In this document: piece after piece, positions 41,331 through 50,531 of the stretch
How the letters are laid out: every line of letters begins with the position of its first letter
How positions within the stretch are numbered: position 1 is the stretch's first letter
DNA from: Chondrus crispus
Taxonomy: Eukaryota; Rhodophyta; Florideophyceae; Gigartinales; Gigartinaceae
Direction of reading: 5' to 3'
Length of the DNA: 64,000 bases
Assembly (NCBI RefSeq): GCF_000350225.1
Contig: NW_005179141.1
Span: 1 to 64,000 of the forward strand
Made by a program: the position numbers and the translations under genes
Notes under the pieces: model-generated
The model's input: only the letters and a program-made list of their open reading frames with translations
Databases searched by the model: none
What the model was told of the DNA's origin: nothing

Positions 41331-43820
41331 ATGTCCGAGCTTGTAGTCGTCTCGAGCCCTCCGCGTACCTCTCGCGATCGCGTTCCATCGTCACGCCCCT
41401 CTTTTCCCGGACGGTGGCCTATGCGCGTGCTGGCCGGTCCCCTTCTCTTCTCCACATCCCGTGCTGACCCCTATTTCTGCTTGATCCCCTCTTCGCGTTT
41501 GTTTTCTCTGATTATCGTACGCGCAACCGGGCCCGTCGGCTCCCCCCTTCTCGTTGTCATGGCAGGTTCCCCGCCGACTGGGGCCCTAGCGGGAACAGAC
41601 CCCTTGCACTGTGAGCCGTCTCGCTTCGCAATCGTTGCATCAGCTGTCGAAGGGCCGGTCCGTTCCCAAGGTTCCACGGCAAGGCAAGAGGCATCTCCGC
41701 TCCAAGACGCGTCGATTACGCCCGTGGTCTCCTCCCTTCCGCCGTTCCAGCAAGGGCGGCGGTCCCGTGAGACTACGTTGTCCACGGAGTTGGGTGCCGC
41801 CCCTGCAGTGGCTTCCGTCGCCGCTGCGCAGTCCAACGTTGGGGTGGAGCGGAATGGTGAGGCCCCGTCGTCGGGGCGGGGGAGCGCGGCGTACGAGCCC
41901 GCGGAGGGGTCGTATGGCGCTTATGGGAGCTGTCGGCGCCCCGGGACACCGCCCGAGGCGTCTCGGGATATCCGTTGTATAGCCCAGGAGGACGCCGCAA
42001 CCACGACGCAGTGGTTGGGCGTACCCCTCGAGCGATCGACGCCACTTCCTCTTGGTCGTCTAAGGTACGCATGGCGTCGTTACGCTCGATCAGGGATCAC
42101 CGTCGGCGAGATCCTCTCGCAGGGTCGGGTACGTCCCGACCTGTTACGTATCCGTCTCATATACGCAGAGGGCCTGATCGAAGAGGCCTCGCTTGCCTTG
42201 GGACGTTTGCTGGCCGAGGGGACCGGTGCCCCATACCAGCTACCAGATGAAATCCCCAGTGACAGAACAATCGTATACAGTATAGAAGAGGCGGAGTATG
42301 TTGATCGCATGGCGACGTATATGTTCCACCCCGGCCCCCGGGGTCCTCAACGGTTTGTACTTGCAGAGGTGGCGGGACTGTACGTGAGCCCCCGGCCATA
42401 TGCGTACTCGAGAACGCGTGCAGCACTGCAGAAGTCTGCCTGTTCCTTAATGAGACTCCATTCGATTGCCCTAGCCCCGCATGATTGGTCTGCTTATCGC
42501 CAAGCGAGCGAGGCGGACGGCCGCGTTTTGCGGTCTGCATCGTTCGAACGTGGGTTGTCGACGGACGACTTCCCTGAATTACCCACGTCGATACGGGAGG
42601 CTTTTCCTTCCTTGGGAGTACACGTCTTACTCCCCTACGCCCTCAAGCATTTCGGCTATGCTTGCTCGGACCGACACCACCCCGCTCACGAGGTCCTCCT
42701 CGATAACGTGGAGCGAGAGTGGGCTTGGTCGGTCGGAAACGCTTTTATGAACGAGGTTTCCATCAACGGGAGGGTCTTCGTACAGCCCGGTTCGGTACTG
42801 TCTTTTCTTGGTAGGGTCGCTCCGGAGCTCCCTGACGTCGCGTTGCATCCACTTGAACACGGTACGCAGCACGTGTCGTGGTCCTACTCTTTTGTCCTTG
42901 ACCTGATGCACCGCTCCTTGGACGTGCCGGAACGCAACCACCGTCCCTGGACGGACTATACGACCAACCTGCGCAGCACGTTTCTGGCATACGACCGTCG
43001 TGCGGACGCCTTCGTGGCACGCCCTAATCCACCCGCCAGCGGGACGTACCGCGGCGGCGCCGGAGTTGGATCGGCGGTGCGGGAAGCCCGCAGGAAACGT
43101 TACAGGCACTTAGACGGAGAGCCGACTACCCCCCTACATGTGGGGGCGAATCCCTTCCGCGCCCCTCCCGCGTTCGATGCGAGTCAGGGCGTCGCGGTGG
43201 GGTCTCCAACTCCGTCACTCCCTCCTCTAAACATCCCCGGCGGCGCCTCTATTCAGCACTTCACGTTAACGAGAGACGAAATCAGGGCCTTCCCTGATCT
43301 TGTGCTGGCCTTGGGGAACTCGGTCGACCGAACTTGGCGCGTGAGTAGCCTCCTCAGTACGCTGGCTGGTTGGTACCTGGCTCGTAGCGCAGAGGCGTGT
43401 CGCCTTGGGGATGAACGCGCTGCCCTTTCTTCTCAGCTACGTCAGCTACAGAGTGAACTGGGGGACTTACGGGAGTCCTCCCTTCGTCAGGAAGGCGCTT
43501 TGGAACGTGCGGTTACTGAGCGAGATCGCTACCGCCGTGAGCGTGACACTCTCCGATCTCTCTCCGCCACGCACCCTTCGTCCGGTTCCGTGCCGCGTCC
43601 GAGGATTCCGGACCCTTATGAGGGGAGGGCGTACGTTCCCCCTCCAGTCGGCGAGATGGTTGCGCCCGTAGTTCCTCCGCACCCTTGGCCTCGTCACGTC
43701 GAGGTGGTGATGCCCCCTCGCGATGAGGTGGCGACGGAGACGCCCCGTCATCCTAGCTACTGTCCTCCGAGCACTTACGTTCTGGGGTCGGCGGCTCCTC
43801 CTGGCGGTACGAACCGCTAA
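41331..43820 (+). CDS. Antisense ORF of gypsy family A (829 aa), unknown function
   Basis: Uninterrupted frame on the strand opposite to gag-pol, between pol and the 3' LTR, starting 57 bases inside the LTR. ATG 41331 (GAAATGTCC) is kept in A1, and so is a later ATG at 41559; the open frame upstream of 41331 lacks a conserved start. Residues 1-210 are low-complexity, Ser/Pro/Gly-rich. About 220-560 form a globular region with LERSTPLPLGRLRYAWRRYA, APYQLPDEIPSDRT and LGVHVLLPYALKHFGYA. Next comes a basic patch AVREARRKRYRHL. About 690-770 is heptad-like (ERAALSSQLRQLQSELGDL). The tail is Pro-rich, ending PPGGTNR. No signal peptide or membrane segment is obvious, so it does not look like Env. 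Plant Tat/Grande gypsy elements carry antisense ORFs at this position; homology is untested. Transcription would have to start in or near the 3' LTR. Confidence 0.85.
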   Translation: MSELVVVSSPPRTSRDRVPSSRPSFPGRWPMRVLAGPLLFSTSRADPYFCLIPSSRLFSLIIVRATGPVGSPLLVVMAGSPPTGALAGTDPLHCEPSRFAIVASAVEGPVRSQGSTARQEASPLQDASITPVVSSLPPFQQGRRSRETTLSTELGAAPAVASVAAAQSNVGVERNGEAPSSGRGSAAYEPAEGSYGAYGSCRRPGTPPEASRDIRCIAQEDAATTTQWLGVPLERSTPLPLGRLRYAWRRYARSGITVGEILSQGRVRPDLLRIRLIYAEGLIEEASLALGRLLAEGTGAPYQLPDEIPSDRTIVYSIEEAEYVDRMATYMFHPGPRGPQRFVLAEVAGLYVSPRPYAYSRTRAALQKSACSLMRLHSIALAPHDWSAYRQASEADGRVLRSASFERGLSTDDFPELPTSIREAFPSLGVHVLLPYALKHFGYACSDRHHPAHEVLLDNVEREWAWSVGNAFMNEVSINGRVFVQPGSVLSFLGRVAPELPDVALHPLEHGTQHVSWSYSFVLDLMHRSLDVPERNHRPWTDYTTNLRSTFLAYDRRADAFVARPNPPASGTYRGGAGVGSAVREARRKRYRHLDGEPTTPLHVGANPFRAPPAFDASQGVAVGSPTPSLPPLNIPGGASIQHFTLTRDEIRAFPDLVLALGNSVDRTWRVSSLLSTLAGWYLARSAEACRLGDERAALSSQLRQLQSELGDLRESSLRQEGALERAVTERDRYRRERDTLRSLSATHPSSGSVPRPRIPDPYEGRAYVPPPVGEMVAPVVPPHPWPRHVEVVMPPRDEVATETPRHPSYCPPSTYVLGSAAPPGGTNR

Positions 43821-45736
43821 TACAGCGCTGTCCCCCTTCGTGCGGCGCCTCTTTCCCCCTTGATCACTCCGATCTTCGTAAAGCCACTTAGGGCCCCTTT
43901 TTGCTTCCTTGCTCATCCGGTCGTTACGACAGCATACGGGGCGCGTATACGATAAGAGAAAGTATCATCTCCACGGGGGCCCTTCCCCGTGCATGCGGAA
44001 TCGGCGTAGGCAGGGAGACGCGTGGCATGCATCCTCCGTTCATGAGGAGCGCTGAGCTCGTCACGACCGACCGGTACTGCACTCCTCCTTCCGCGGATGC
44101 CCTACAGGGCCCACGAGCCGGACGGACCGTTCGCCATGCGAAGTAGCATCCACGTTCGCAGTAGGGAGCAGGTTGCTCCGTGTGGCTCGTCCTTGCTGGC
44201 CTTGGAGCTTTCCCTTTCGCGATTCGAGTCCGTGATCTCGTCGCCGGTCGTCTGGTGGTGCCCCCCTCAATTCCTTCCTTCGTGCTCGACTCCTTCTCTG
44301 AGCGTCCTCCCTACGGCGCGGGACGCCAGTTCCCCGGGGCACGGGCTAAGTCACGCGACAGAGCTGATGCTCCAAACGGACAGCGGGTCGTACCGCCTTC
44401 TGCCGTGCTACCGCGCGCACGGATGCTGCCTCGTCCGTGTGGGGCAGGGACGTCGAGGAGCAGTGCCCTTGGACTCACCCTCCTCCTTGCCGGAACTGTG
44501 GTTGCCTGGCTTGGTCGTCGGCGGGGGTTAGGGTCCGCCTTCTAGGGGCGTAGGGAGAGCCGTCCCTCCCTCCGTATTTGGGCTTCCGAAAGGGGGCCGT
44601 ACCCCTTCCTCCCCTCACGCCCGGTCCCCTTGTCGACTTCCTGTCCGTGCCGCCTTACCACTTTGGTGCCAGCTTGACGGCGCCGTGCCGTTCGGGTCGC
44701 CTGCGCAGTACGCGGTTGCGGGAGGAAAGGCTACTACAAGGGAGCCGAGTGGCGTGCGCGCTTCTCGAGGGGACGTCCTCCTCGATGGTAACAGCTGTTG
44801 TCGGGTCCGTCTTCCCTCCGGGAGTGAGGGAGGGGTCCGTGTACGGTGCTTGCTCCCATACCACCGTCCGAGGAGCCGAGTACAACAGCCATGGCGGGTC
44901 GGCCCGCCATGTATTGCGTGGCCCTCATGCGGCGCGTGCGCACCTTTGCGCACGTGAGTGGCGTCTGTCGCGCGCGCTCCCTCTTTTTTCGTTATTTTCT
45001 TCGCAGTTGGTGGCGGATTGACACCGGCGCCGGTGCTTGCTGTCAGGCGTATGAGCGGCGTGCAGTACCTGTGCGCGCGCGTGCGCGCACAGCAACAGCT
45101 CTGAGCCCTTGATCCAATCACCCCAAAAAACCACCTCAAAATTTGGCCAATTTTCCCGCCAAAATAATTTCAGCAAAAATTAAATCACACTCCGTGATTG
45201 GTGCGCTGTCATACGCCTCTGATTATTTTGAGTGTACAGTAGCGGACCGGCGACAGCGGGGGCGGCGCTTCGCAATGCCGCCTCCGTACAGTATGTAACG
45301 ATCGGGTTGCGGTCTTGGCCGTTCGTGTGAACCCTCCACCTCTCGCGTATCGGCGCGCATATCTCGCGTACCCGCGCGCATCTTCGAGCCCATTGAGCGC
45401 GTCCTCTCGGTGAGGGCTTCGTCTGCGTTCTTGCCACTAACAGAGACTGCTCTTTCGTCCCTTCGGTTATTACGTGAACCATTCCTTCCTAGACCGTCGT
45501 CGCCTGCCATGTTTTCGTCAGACAGTACGTACTGTCTAGTCCCAATGCGCGCAGAGTTCAGCGAAGCGCCTTGCTCTCCGTGGCGTCCTTCGTACTGCAT
45601 CCTTCTTCGACGGTTGTGGATGGGTGTTCGTAACCCTGACCTTGCTTGTCAATACGTATTGACATGCCTCGCGATTGTCGGCGATCGTCCGTGGGCCTAT
45701 CCTTCCTGACGTTCCTTGTCTTCCAATTGCGACAGA
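43821..45736 (-). other. A2 spacer between antisense gene and pol
   Basis: About 1.9 kb, GC-rich, with short frames on both strands that do not correspond to those of A1. An AT-richer patch lies at 45119-45185. Shared with A1 only in patches, such as TGGCGGATTGACACC at 45011. I see no supported gene. Confidence 0.6.
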
Positions 45737-45785
45737 CTTATATAACCGTAACGAAACGGTTGCGTTTAGCCGTACCGGAACGGTT
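45737..45785 (-). promoter_or_regulatory. Twin repeats and TATA box after pol (A2)
   Basis: Minus strand: AACCGTTCCGGTACGG and AACCGTTTCGTTACGG followed by TATATAAG (45737-45744). It matches the A1 block at 12907-12955 with two or three substitutions. Confidence 0.4.
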
Positions 45786-45798
45786 GAGGGCCCCTTCC

Positions 45799-48700
45799 TC
45801 AAGACTGAACGTCCGCGTTCAGGTCCGAAGTGAGGTCCCTACCGGTGCGCACTCGAAGTCGTTTCGCGTAGCGAGACACGAGCTCTTCTGGGACGTGAGT
45901 CCGCGCGGTCCAGGTGGGCGTGTCGTAATCCGCCCACTTGATGAGGAACTCCGGAGTTCCATCCTCCATGACCCGGTGCTTGAGCAGCCGTTCTACTGCG
46001 AACTGCGTCCCCTCCCTGACCTTGACGGCAAGGTCACTGGGTGTAGTCGTGCTCGCCCGAGGCTCGTTCGCCGGTGGGGGTGAGTACACGCAGCGGTCTG
46101 CGGAGACGCGCTCGGTCACACCATCGCGGTCGATCGTGATGGTGCGTTTGTCATTCGCGAGCACTCGGTACGGTCCGACTGCCGGTGATGCGAGTTTGTT
46201 CGACGTCTTCCCCCCATCGGAGGGGTTCAGGTACACGTAATTCCCGGGCTTAAGACGTGCGTTAATTCTTCGAACGCGCTTGTCGAAGTCGCGTTTGTAT
46301 CGTGCTTGGGTCCGACGCAAGCTTCCGTAGGCTTTTTGTATCGTATCGTCCAGCGTTTTTAGGAACTCAGCTCGCTGATTCCCCCTGTCGGCAGGGGGAA
46401 CGCCATCATCGACTCTTCGAAGGGAGAACTCTGGCGGTGGCCTGCTGAGCACGAGCTCAAACGGCGTGGTGCGTGTGGTGCGATGTACGTGGGAGTTGTA
46501 CGCATACGTAAGCGGCCCCACGTAAACATCCCAGTCGTCTTGGTGCTCGCCTACGTAGTTGCGCAGCATTGAGGCGATCGTCCGGTTGTATCGCTCGACT
46601 TGTCCGTTCGTCTGCGGATGGTATGCCGACGTATATAGGTTCGTAATCCCGAGAACCCGGCACGTGCTGTGGAAGAACTTGGCGTTGAACTGCGGTCCGT
46701 TATCCGACAGTAACGTGCGCGGGACGCCGTACTTAAATACCCAGGCGTCGCAGAACGCGACTGCGACGGCGTATGCGGTAATCGTACGTAGCGCGACGAC
46801 CTGCGTAAGCTTAGTGAAGCGGTCGGTAATTACGAGCAGGAACCTTTTTCCTGACTTCGTCTTGGGGAGCGGACCCAGAATGTCGATAGCCAGGCTCTCG
46901 AGCGGCCGAGTTGCCGGGAACAACCTCAAACGGTTGAGGTGTTTCCGCAACTTAACCCGGTTCATCGCGCACGTCCGACACCCCCGCACCGTAGCGGCGA
47001 CATCTGCGGCGAGATGGGGCCAGTAGTACTCGCGACGTAGCGCGTAGTACATACGGTTCTGGCCCGGGTGTCCCGCGATGGCCGGGTTGTGGCACAGGCG
47101 AAGGAGCCTGGCGCGGAGCGTCCGAGGTACCACCACCTGTACGATATCAGGGTCGAAGGGGTGTCTCCGCTTGAGCACCCCCTGGTGGTCCTCGAAGAAC
47201 GCGGAGTCCCGGGACTCTGACTGTCGTGCCAAAACGGTTTGGCAGAAGTCATCCACGCGTTGCTCCTCGGCGATCTCCTCAAACGTAAGAGGGGCCGGTA
47301 GGTCGTCCTGCGGAGGAGCGACCGTGGAGGCGGGCGCCCCGACTTCGGGTTCTTCGGCGCGTTCGAGATCAACGGCGTCGAACTCGTCGTTCTCCTCCCC
47401 GAACGGACTGGGTCCTTGAAGAACGGGGGCTTCGTCGTCGCCCCTTGGTTCGTCGCGCGTTCGGACGCGCGGCCTTCTTCGTGGCCCAGCTTGGCTTCGC
47501 GTCGTCGCGAAGACGTGTTCGACCTCGTGGTCGCAATTTCCGGTACAGACGTGGTCCGCAAGCTCGTTCGATACGTCTCGAACGGTCGTACCCGCGTCGA
47601 AGGTGGGGATGTCGTCATCCACTTCGATGGCCGGGCGGGGGTCGCCGGCGACTCTTGGCGACACGAGGCGTGACAAGGCGTCCGGTACTTGGTGCACGCG
47701 CCCGGGGCGGTACTGGATGGTGAAATCGTATTCAGCCAGACGTAGCCGCCACCGGGTGAGCCTTCCGGAACTCTCCGTGAGGGACATGAGCCACCTCAGC
47801 GCGTCGTGATCCGTCCGGACGGTGAACTTTGTGCCTTCAACGTACGGCCGTAGTGTGCGGACGGCCCACACTACGGCGAAGCACTCGCGTTCCGTGGCGC
47901 TGTAGTTGCGCTCGCTGTCGTTCAGCGAGTAGGACCAATAGCCTACGGGGCGCCAATCGTTTGGCTGGTCGTGCTCTTGGAGCAACGTGCAGCCCAACTG
48001 GTAGGCGCTCGCATCCGTGTCGATCATGTACGGACGGCCGTACCGCGGAAGGGCGAGGATCGGCGGAGCGATCATGGACTTCTTGAGGTTCTCGAACGCC
48101 TCCCGTTGCGCCTCCGTAGGGTTGTAGAAGTCAGGATCCGAATCCTTACGCGTCATGTCGGTCAGAGGACGGGCTATCTTCGCGAACCCCTTAACGAATC
48201 GGCGGTATACGTTGCACGCCCCGAGGAACGAGCGCACTTGCGTCAGCGTCCTCGGGAATGTGAAGGTCTTGAAGGCGTCGGCCGCCGTATCGGCCACACT
48301 TAACTTACCTGGGGAAATGACGTGCCCCAGGTAGTGTACCTTCGGTTGAAAGAAGCTACACTTCTTGAGCTTGAGGGAGATTCCGGCACTCCGCAGCAAG
48401 CTCAAGACAATGTCGAGATGCTTCGCGTGTTCTCCGTGCGTACGTGAGAACACGATGACATCATCCAGGTACACGAGGCATATTTGCCAACGTACGCCAG
48501 ATAGGATGATGTCGAGTGCGCGTTGGAAGGTGGCCGGTGCCCCTTTTAGTCCGAACGGCATGCGCAAGTGGCGAAACGTGCCTATGTGCGTCGTAAAGGT
48601 GGTCTTATCCCGGTCTTCCGGAGCGACCGGGATCTGCCAATAACCGGAATTGCAGTCCAACGTGGTGAAGACGGCTGCGTCTCCCAGCGAGTCGATGCAG

Positions 48701-50379
48701 TCGTCCATCCGAGGCAGCGGATACGAATCCGCTGCAGTCTTCGCGTTGAGACGCCGGTAGTCCACGCAGAACCGAAGAGATCCGTCTTTCTTCGGTACGA
48801 GCACCACCGGGGACGCCCACTCGGTGCTCGCGGGTTCGATAACCCCTGCGTTCAACATCTTGTTGACCTCCTTCGCGACCATTTCGCGCATCGCGGGCCC
48901 CTTACGGTAGGGCATCGAACGTATCGGCTTCGTACCCGGTTCGAGAGGAATGCGGTGTTCCGTCGCTCGTATAGTTCCGAGCGCACCGCTCCACAGGCTC
49001 GAGTGCTTACGGAGCATCTCGAGTACGTGGCCACGGAGCTTGTCATCGTCGATGTATGACAAGTCGATTTCTTTTTCCCAATCCATCGGTGGATTTTCGG
49101 GATCCTTTTTCTGCGGGGGTACAGTACCCTCCGCCGTCGGTTGGTCTTGAGGTGGCCGTTCGTCCGTGACCACCCCCTTCTTCACGACGGTCGTCCGTTC
49201 GTCGGAGCTCGGTCGTCCAGCTCCGGCCTTCCCGACTTGATCGGTCAAGTCGGTCAGGTGTAGCGCGTGCGCGATCCCCTCGGCAACCCTCCGTTCGGGC
49301 GTGAGGATCGCGAGGGGGTTGCGCTTCGCGTATCCCACGACGGTGTGCTTCGGAAGCCGCCTTTCCCGTAGCGAAAAGTTCGCGACGATGACGTCGAAGG
49401 TCTGATTCGGCAGAACCTCGGCGACGCCATTCGTCAACCTCACTCCATGTCGGTGTTGGAGTGAGGGCTTTGGTTCCAGGAACACGAGGCCCCTCCCCGC
49501 GGTGGTGACGCGCACTCGGGCTTGCGACATCGCGGGGATGGTAACCCAGCGGGCGAGTCGGATCGCCTGCGGGGCCTCATCCCGTACATCCGGCCGGCTC
49601 GTTTGGCGTCCGTGTCGCCTTGTAGGGGGAGTCGGCTTCCCCTTTCCGTCGACGATGGCTACGGAGCCACCGTGTCGAAGTTCGAGCTTCTGTCCGTCGA
49701 TGTCGATGCTACGTACGTGGGCATCGATGAACGCCGTGCCGAGAAGGACGGGAACGGCAAGCTGTTCCGCCACCACGAACGGTATACGGAACGTCGTGTT
49801 CCGCAAACGGACTGCAAGGCGGACGACCGCCGTAAGTCGAAGCGGGTTACTGTTCGCGCCAGCCAGTCGGGGTAATGGCGCGTCCCGTATTACGAAGCGG
49901 GTCCAGTCGGGAGGGAGGTCGGCCTTCCTCACTAAGTTGTAGCCCGAGCACGTATCGACGGCGATCGTGTGGGGCTTGAACGCGTTACCTTCGGTGGCCA
50001 CGGAGCCAAGGACGTTATATATCTTGGACGTCATGAGGCATACAATGCCGTCGACCATCTTGGGCGCAACCCGCTCGGCGAGATCGTTCCGCCGAGGTCG
50101 TCGCCTTCGGTTCTGGCCCCTCCTGCGTTTCCTTCTACCTGAGTCGTGGGGCTTCCGCGTCTCCGTGATGCCCCCTCTGGTGCTTGAGTCCGTACGTGGC
50201 GGACATTTCGTCGGCTCCCTTGGCCTCACAGGAGTCTGGAGGTCGACCTGTTCTTTTCGGTCGTCGGTACTCCCGTCCTTTTCGTTACCCATCACCGGTA
50301 CTACGGGCGTCCCGGTGCTGTCCTCTCCGAACGTCGGGCTTACGGAGGCCTCGACGTTCGCTCCCCCCTGTATCGGCAT
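45799..50379 (-). CDS. pol: A2 Pol polyprotein (PR-RT-RH-IN-chromodomain), 1526 aa
   Basis: Single open frame from ATG 50379. A basic N-terminal linker (RRKRRRGQNRRRRPRR, residues 82-97) precedes a retropepsin-like protease whose motif at 142-146 is DTCSG, not DTGA/S. RT: FCVDYRRLN at about 537, YLDD at 637-640. RNase H begins MIDTDASAY, Asp 787/789. Integrase: H1097, H1104, C1134, C1137, then D1166, D1226, E1262 (35 residues between the last two). Chromodomain near 1450-1510 (FLIKWADYDTPTW). All catalytic residues of RT, RNase H and IN are present. The frame is -1 relative to gag and open back to the gag stop, so it is probably made as Gag-Pol by frameshifting. Acts in the virus-like particle and nucleus to copy and integrate the element. 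Confidence 0.95.
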   Translation of the reverse strand: MPIQGGANVEASVSPTFGEDSTGTPVVPVMGNEKDGSTDDRKEQVDLQTPVRPREPTKCPPRTDSSTRGGITETRKPHDSGRRKRRRGQNRRRRPRRNDLAERVAPKMVDGIVCLMTSKIYNVLGSVATEGNAFKPHTIAVDTCSGYNLVRKADLPPDWTRFVIRDAPLPRLAGANSNPLRLTAVVRLAVRLRNTTFRIPFVVAEQLAVPVLLGTAFIDAHVRSIDIDGQKLELRHGGSVAIVDGKGKPTPPTRRHGRQTSRPDVRDEAPQAIRLARWVTIPAMSQARVRVTTAGRGLVFLEPKPSLQHRHGVRLTNGVAEVLPNQTFDVIVANFSLRERRLPKHTVVGYAKRNPLAILTPERRVAEGIAHALHLTDLTDQVGKAGAGRPSSDERTTVVKKGVVTDERPPQDQPTAEGTVPPQKKDPENPPMDWEKEIDLSYIDDDKLRGHVLEMLRKHSSLWSGALGTIRATEHRIPLEPGTKPIRSMPYRKGPAMREMVAKEVNKMLNAGVIEPASTEWASPVVLVPKKDGSLRFCVDYRRLNAKTAADSYPLPRMDDCIDSLGDAAVFTTLDCNSGYWQIPVAPEDRDKTTFTTHIGTFRHLRMPFGLKGAPATFQRALDIILSGVRWQICLVYLDDVIVFSRTHGEHAKHLDIVLSLLRSAGISLKLKKCSFFQPKVHYLGHVISPGKLSVADTAADAFKTFTFPRTLTQVRSFLGACNVYRRFVKGFAKIARPLTDMTRKDSDPDFYNPTEAQREAFENLKKSMIAPPILALPRYGRPYMIDTDASAYQLGCTLLQEHDQPNDWRPVGYWSYSLNDSERNYSATERECFAVVWAVRTLRPYVEGTKFTVRTDHDALRWLMSLTESSGRLTRWRLRLAEYDFTIQYRPGRVHQVPDALSRLVSPRVAGDPRPAIEVDDDIPTFDAGTTVRDVSNELADHVCTGNCDHEVEHVFATTRSQAGPRRRPRVRTRDEPRGDDEAPVLQGPSPFGEENDEFDAVDLERAEEPEVGAPASTVAPPQDDLPAPLTFEEIAEEQRVDDFCQTVLARQSESRDSAFFEDHQGVLKRRHPFDPDIVQVVVPRTLRARLLRLCHNPAIAGHPGQNRMYYALRREYYWPHLAADVAATVRGCRTCAMNRVKLRKHLNRLRLFPATRPLESLAIDILGPLPKTKSGKRFLLVITDRFTKLTQVVALRTITAYAVAVAFCDAWVFKYGVPRTLLSDNGPQFNAKFFHSTCRVLGITNLYTSAYHPQTNGQVERYNRTIASMLRNYVGEHQDDWDVYVGPLTYAYNSHVHRTTRTTPFELVLSRPPPEFSLRRVDDGVPPADRGNQRAEFLKTLDDTIQKAYGSLRRTQARYKRDFDKRVRRINARLKPGNYVYLNPSDGGKTSNKLASPAVGPYRVLANDKRTITIDRDGVTERVSADRCVYSPPPANEPRASTTTPSDLAVKVREGTQFAVERLLKHRVMEDGTPEFLIKWADYDTPTWTARTHVPEELVSRYAKRLRVRTGRDLTSDLNADVQS

Positions 50380-50519
50380 TGCAGGGGCTACCGTGCTCGC
50401 TTCCGGTGGCGAGGGGTGTATTATCGGACAATACCCCCCGTGACCTAGGCGAGCACGTGGGGACCGGTCGAGTTCGTGGGGACAAGACGGCTCACGCGAC
50501 CGCGTGGACGTAACCGTCT

Positions 50520-50531
50520 TTACCCTTTTTT
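50520..50531 (-). promoter_or_regulatory. Putative -1 frameshift site at gag-pol joint (A2)
   Basis: Minus strand AAAAAAGGGTAA. Gag reads TCG AAA AAA GGG TAA; the -1 frame reads on without a stop for 47 codons into MPIQGG of Pol. Conserved in A1. Confidence 0.5.

Noticed and set aside
41292..43820. Antisense ORF as an envelope gene
   Set aside because: It lies on the opposite strand, with no clear signal peptide, transmembrane segment or cysteine pattern, so it is not an Env-like third gene.
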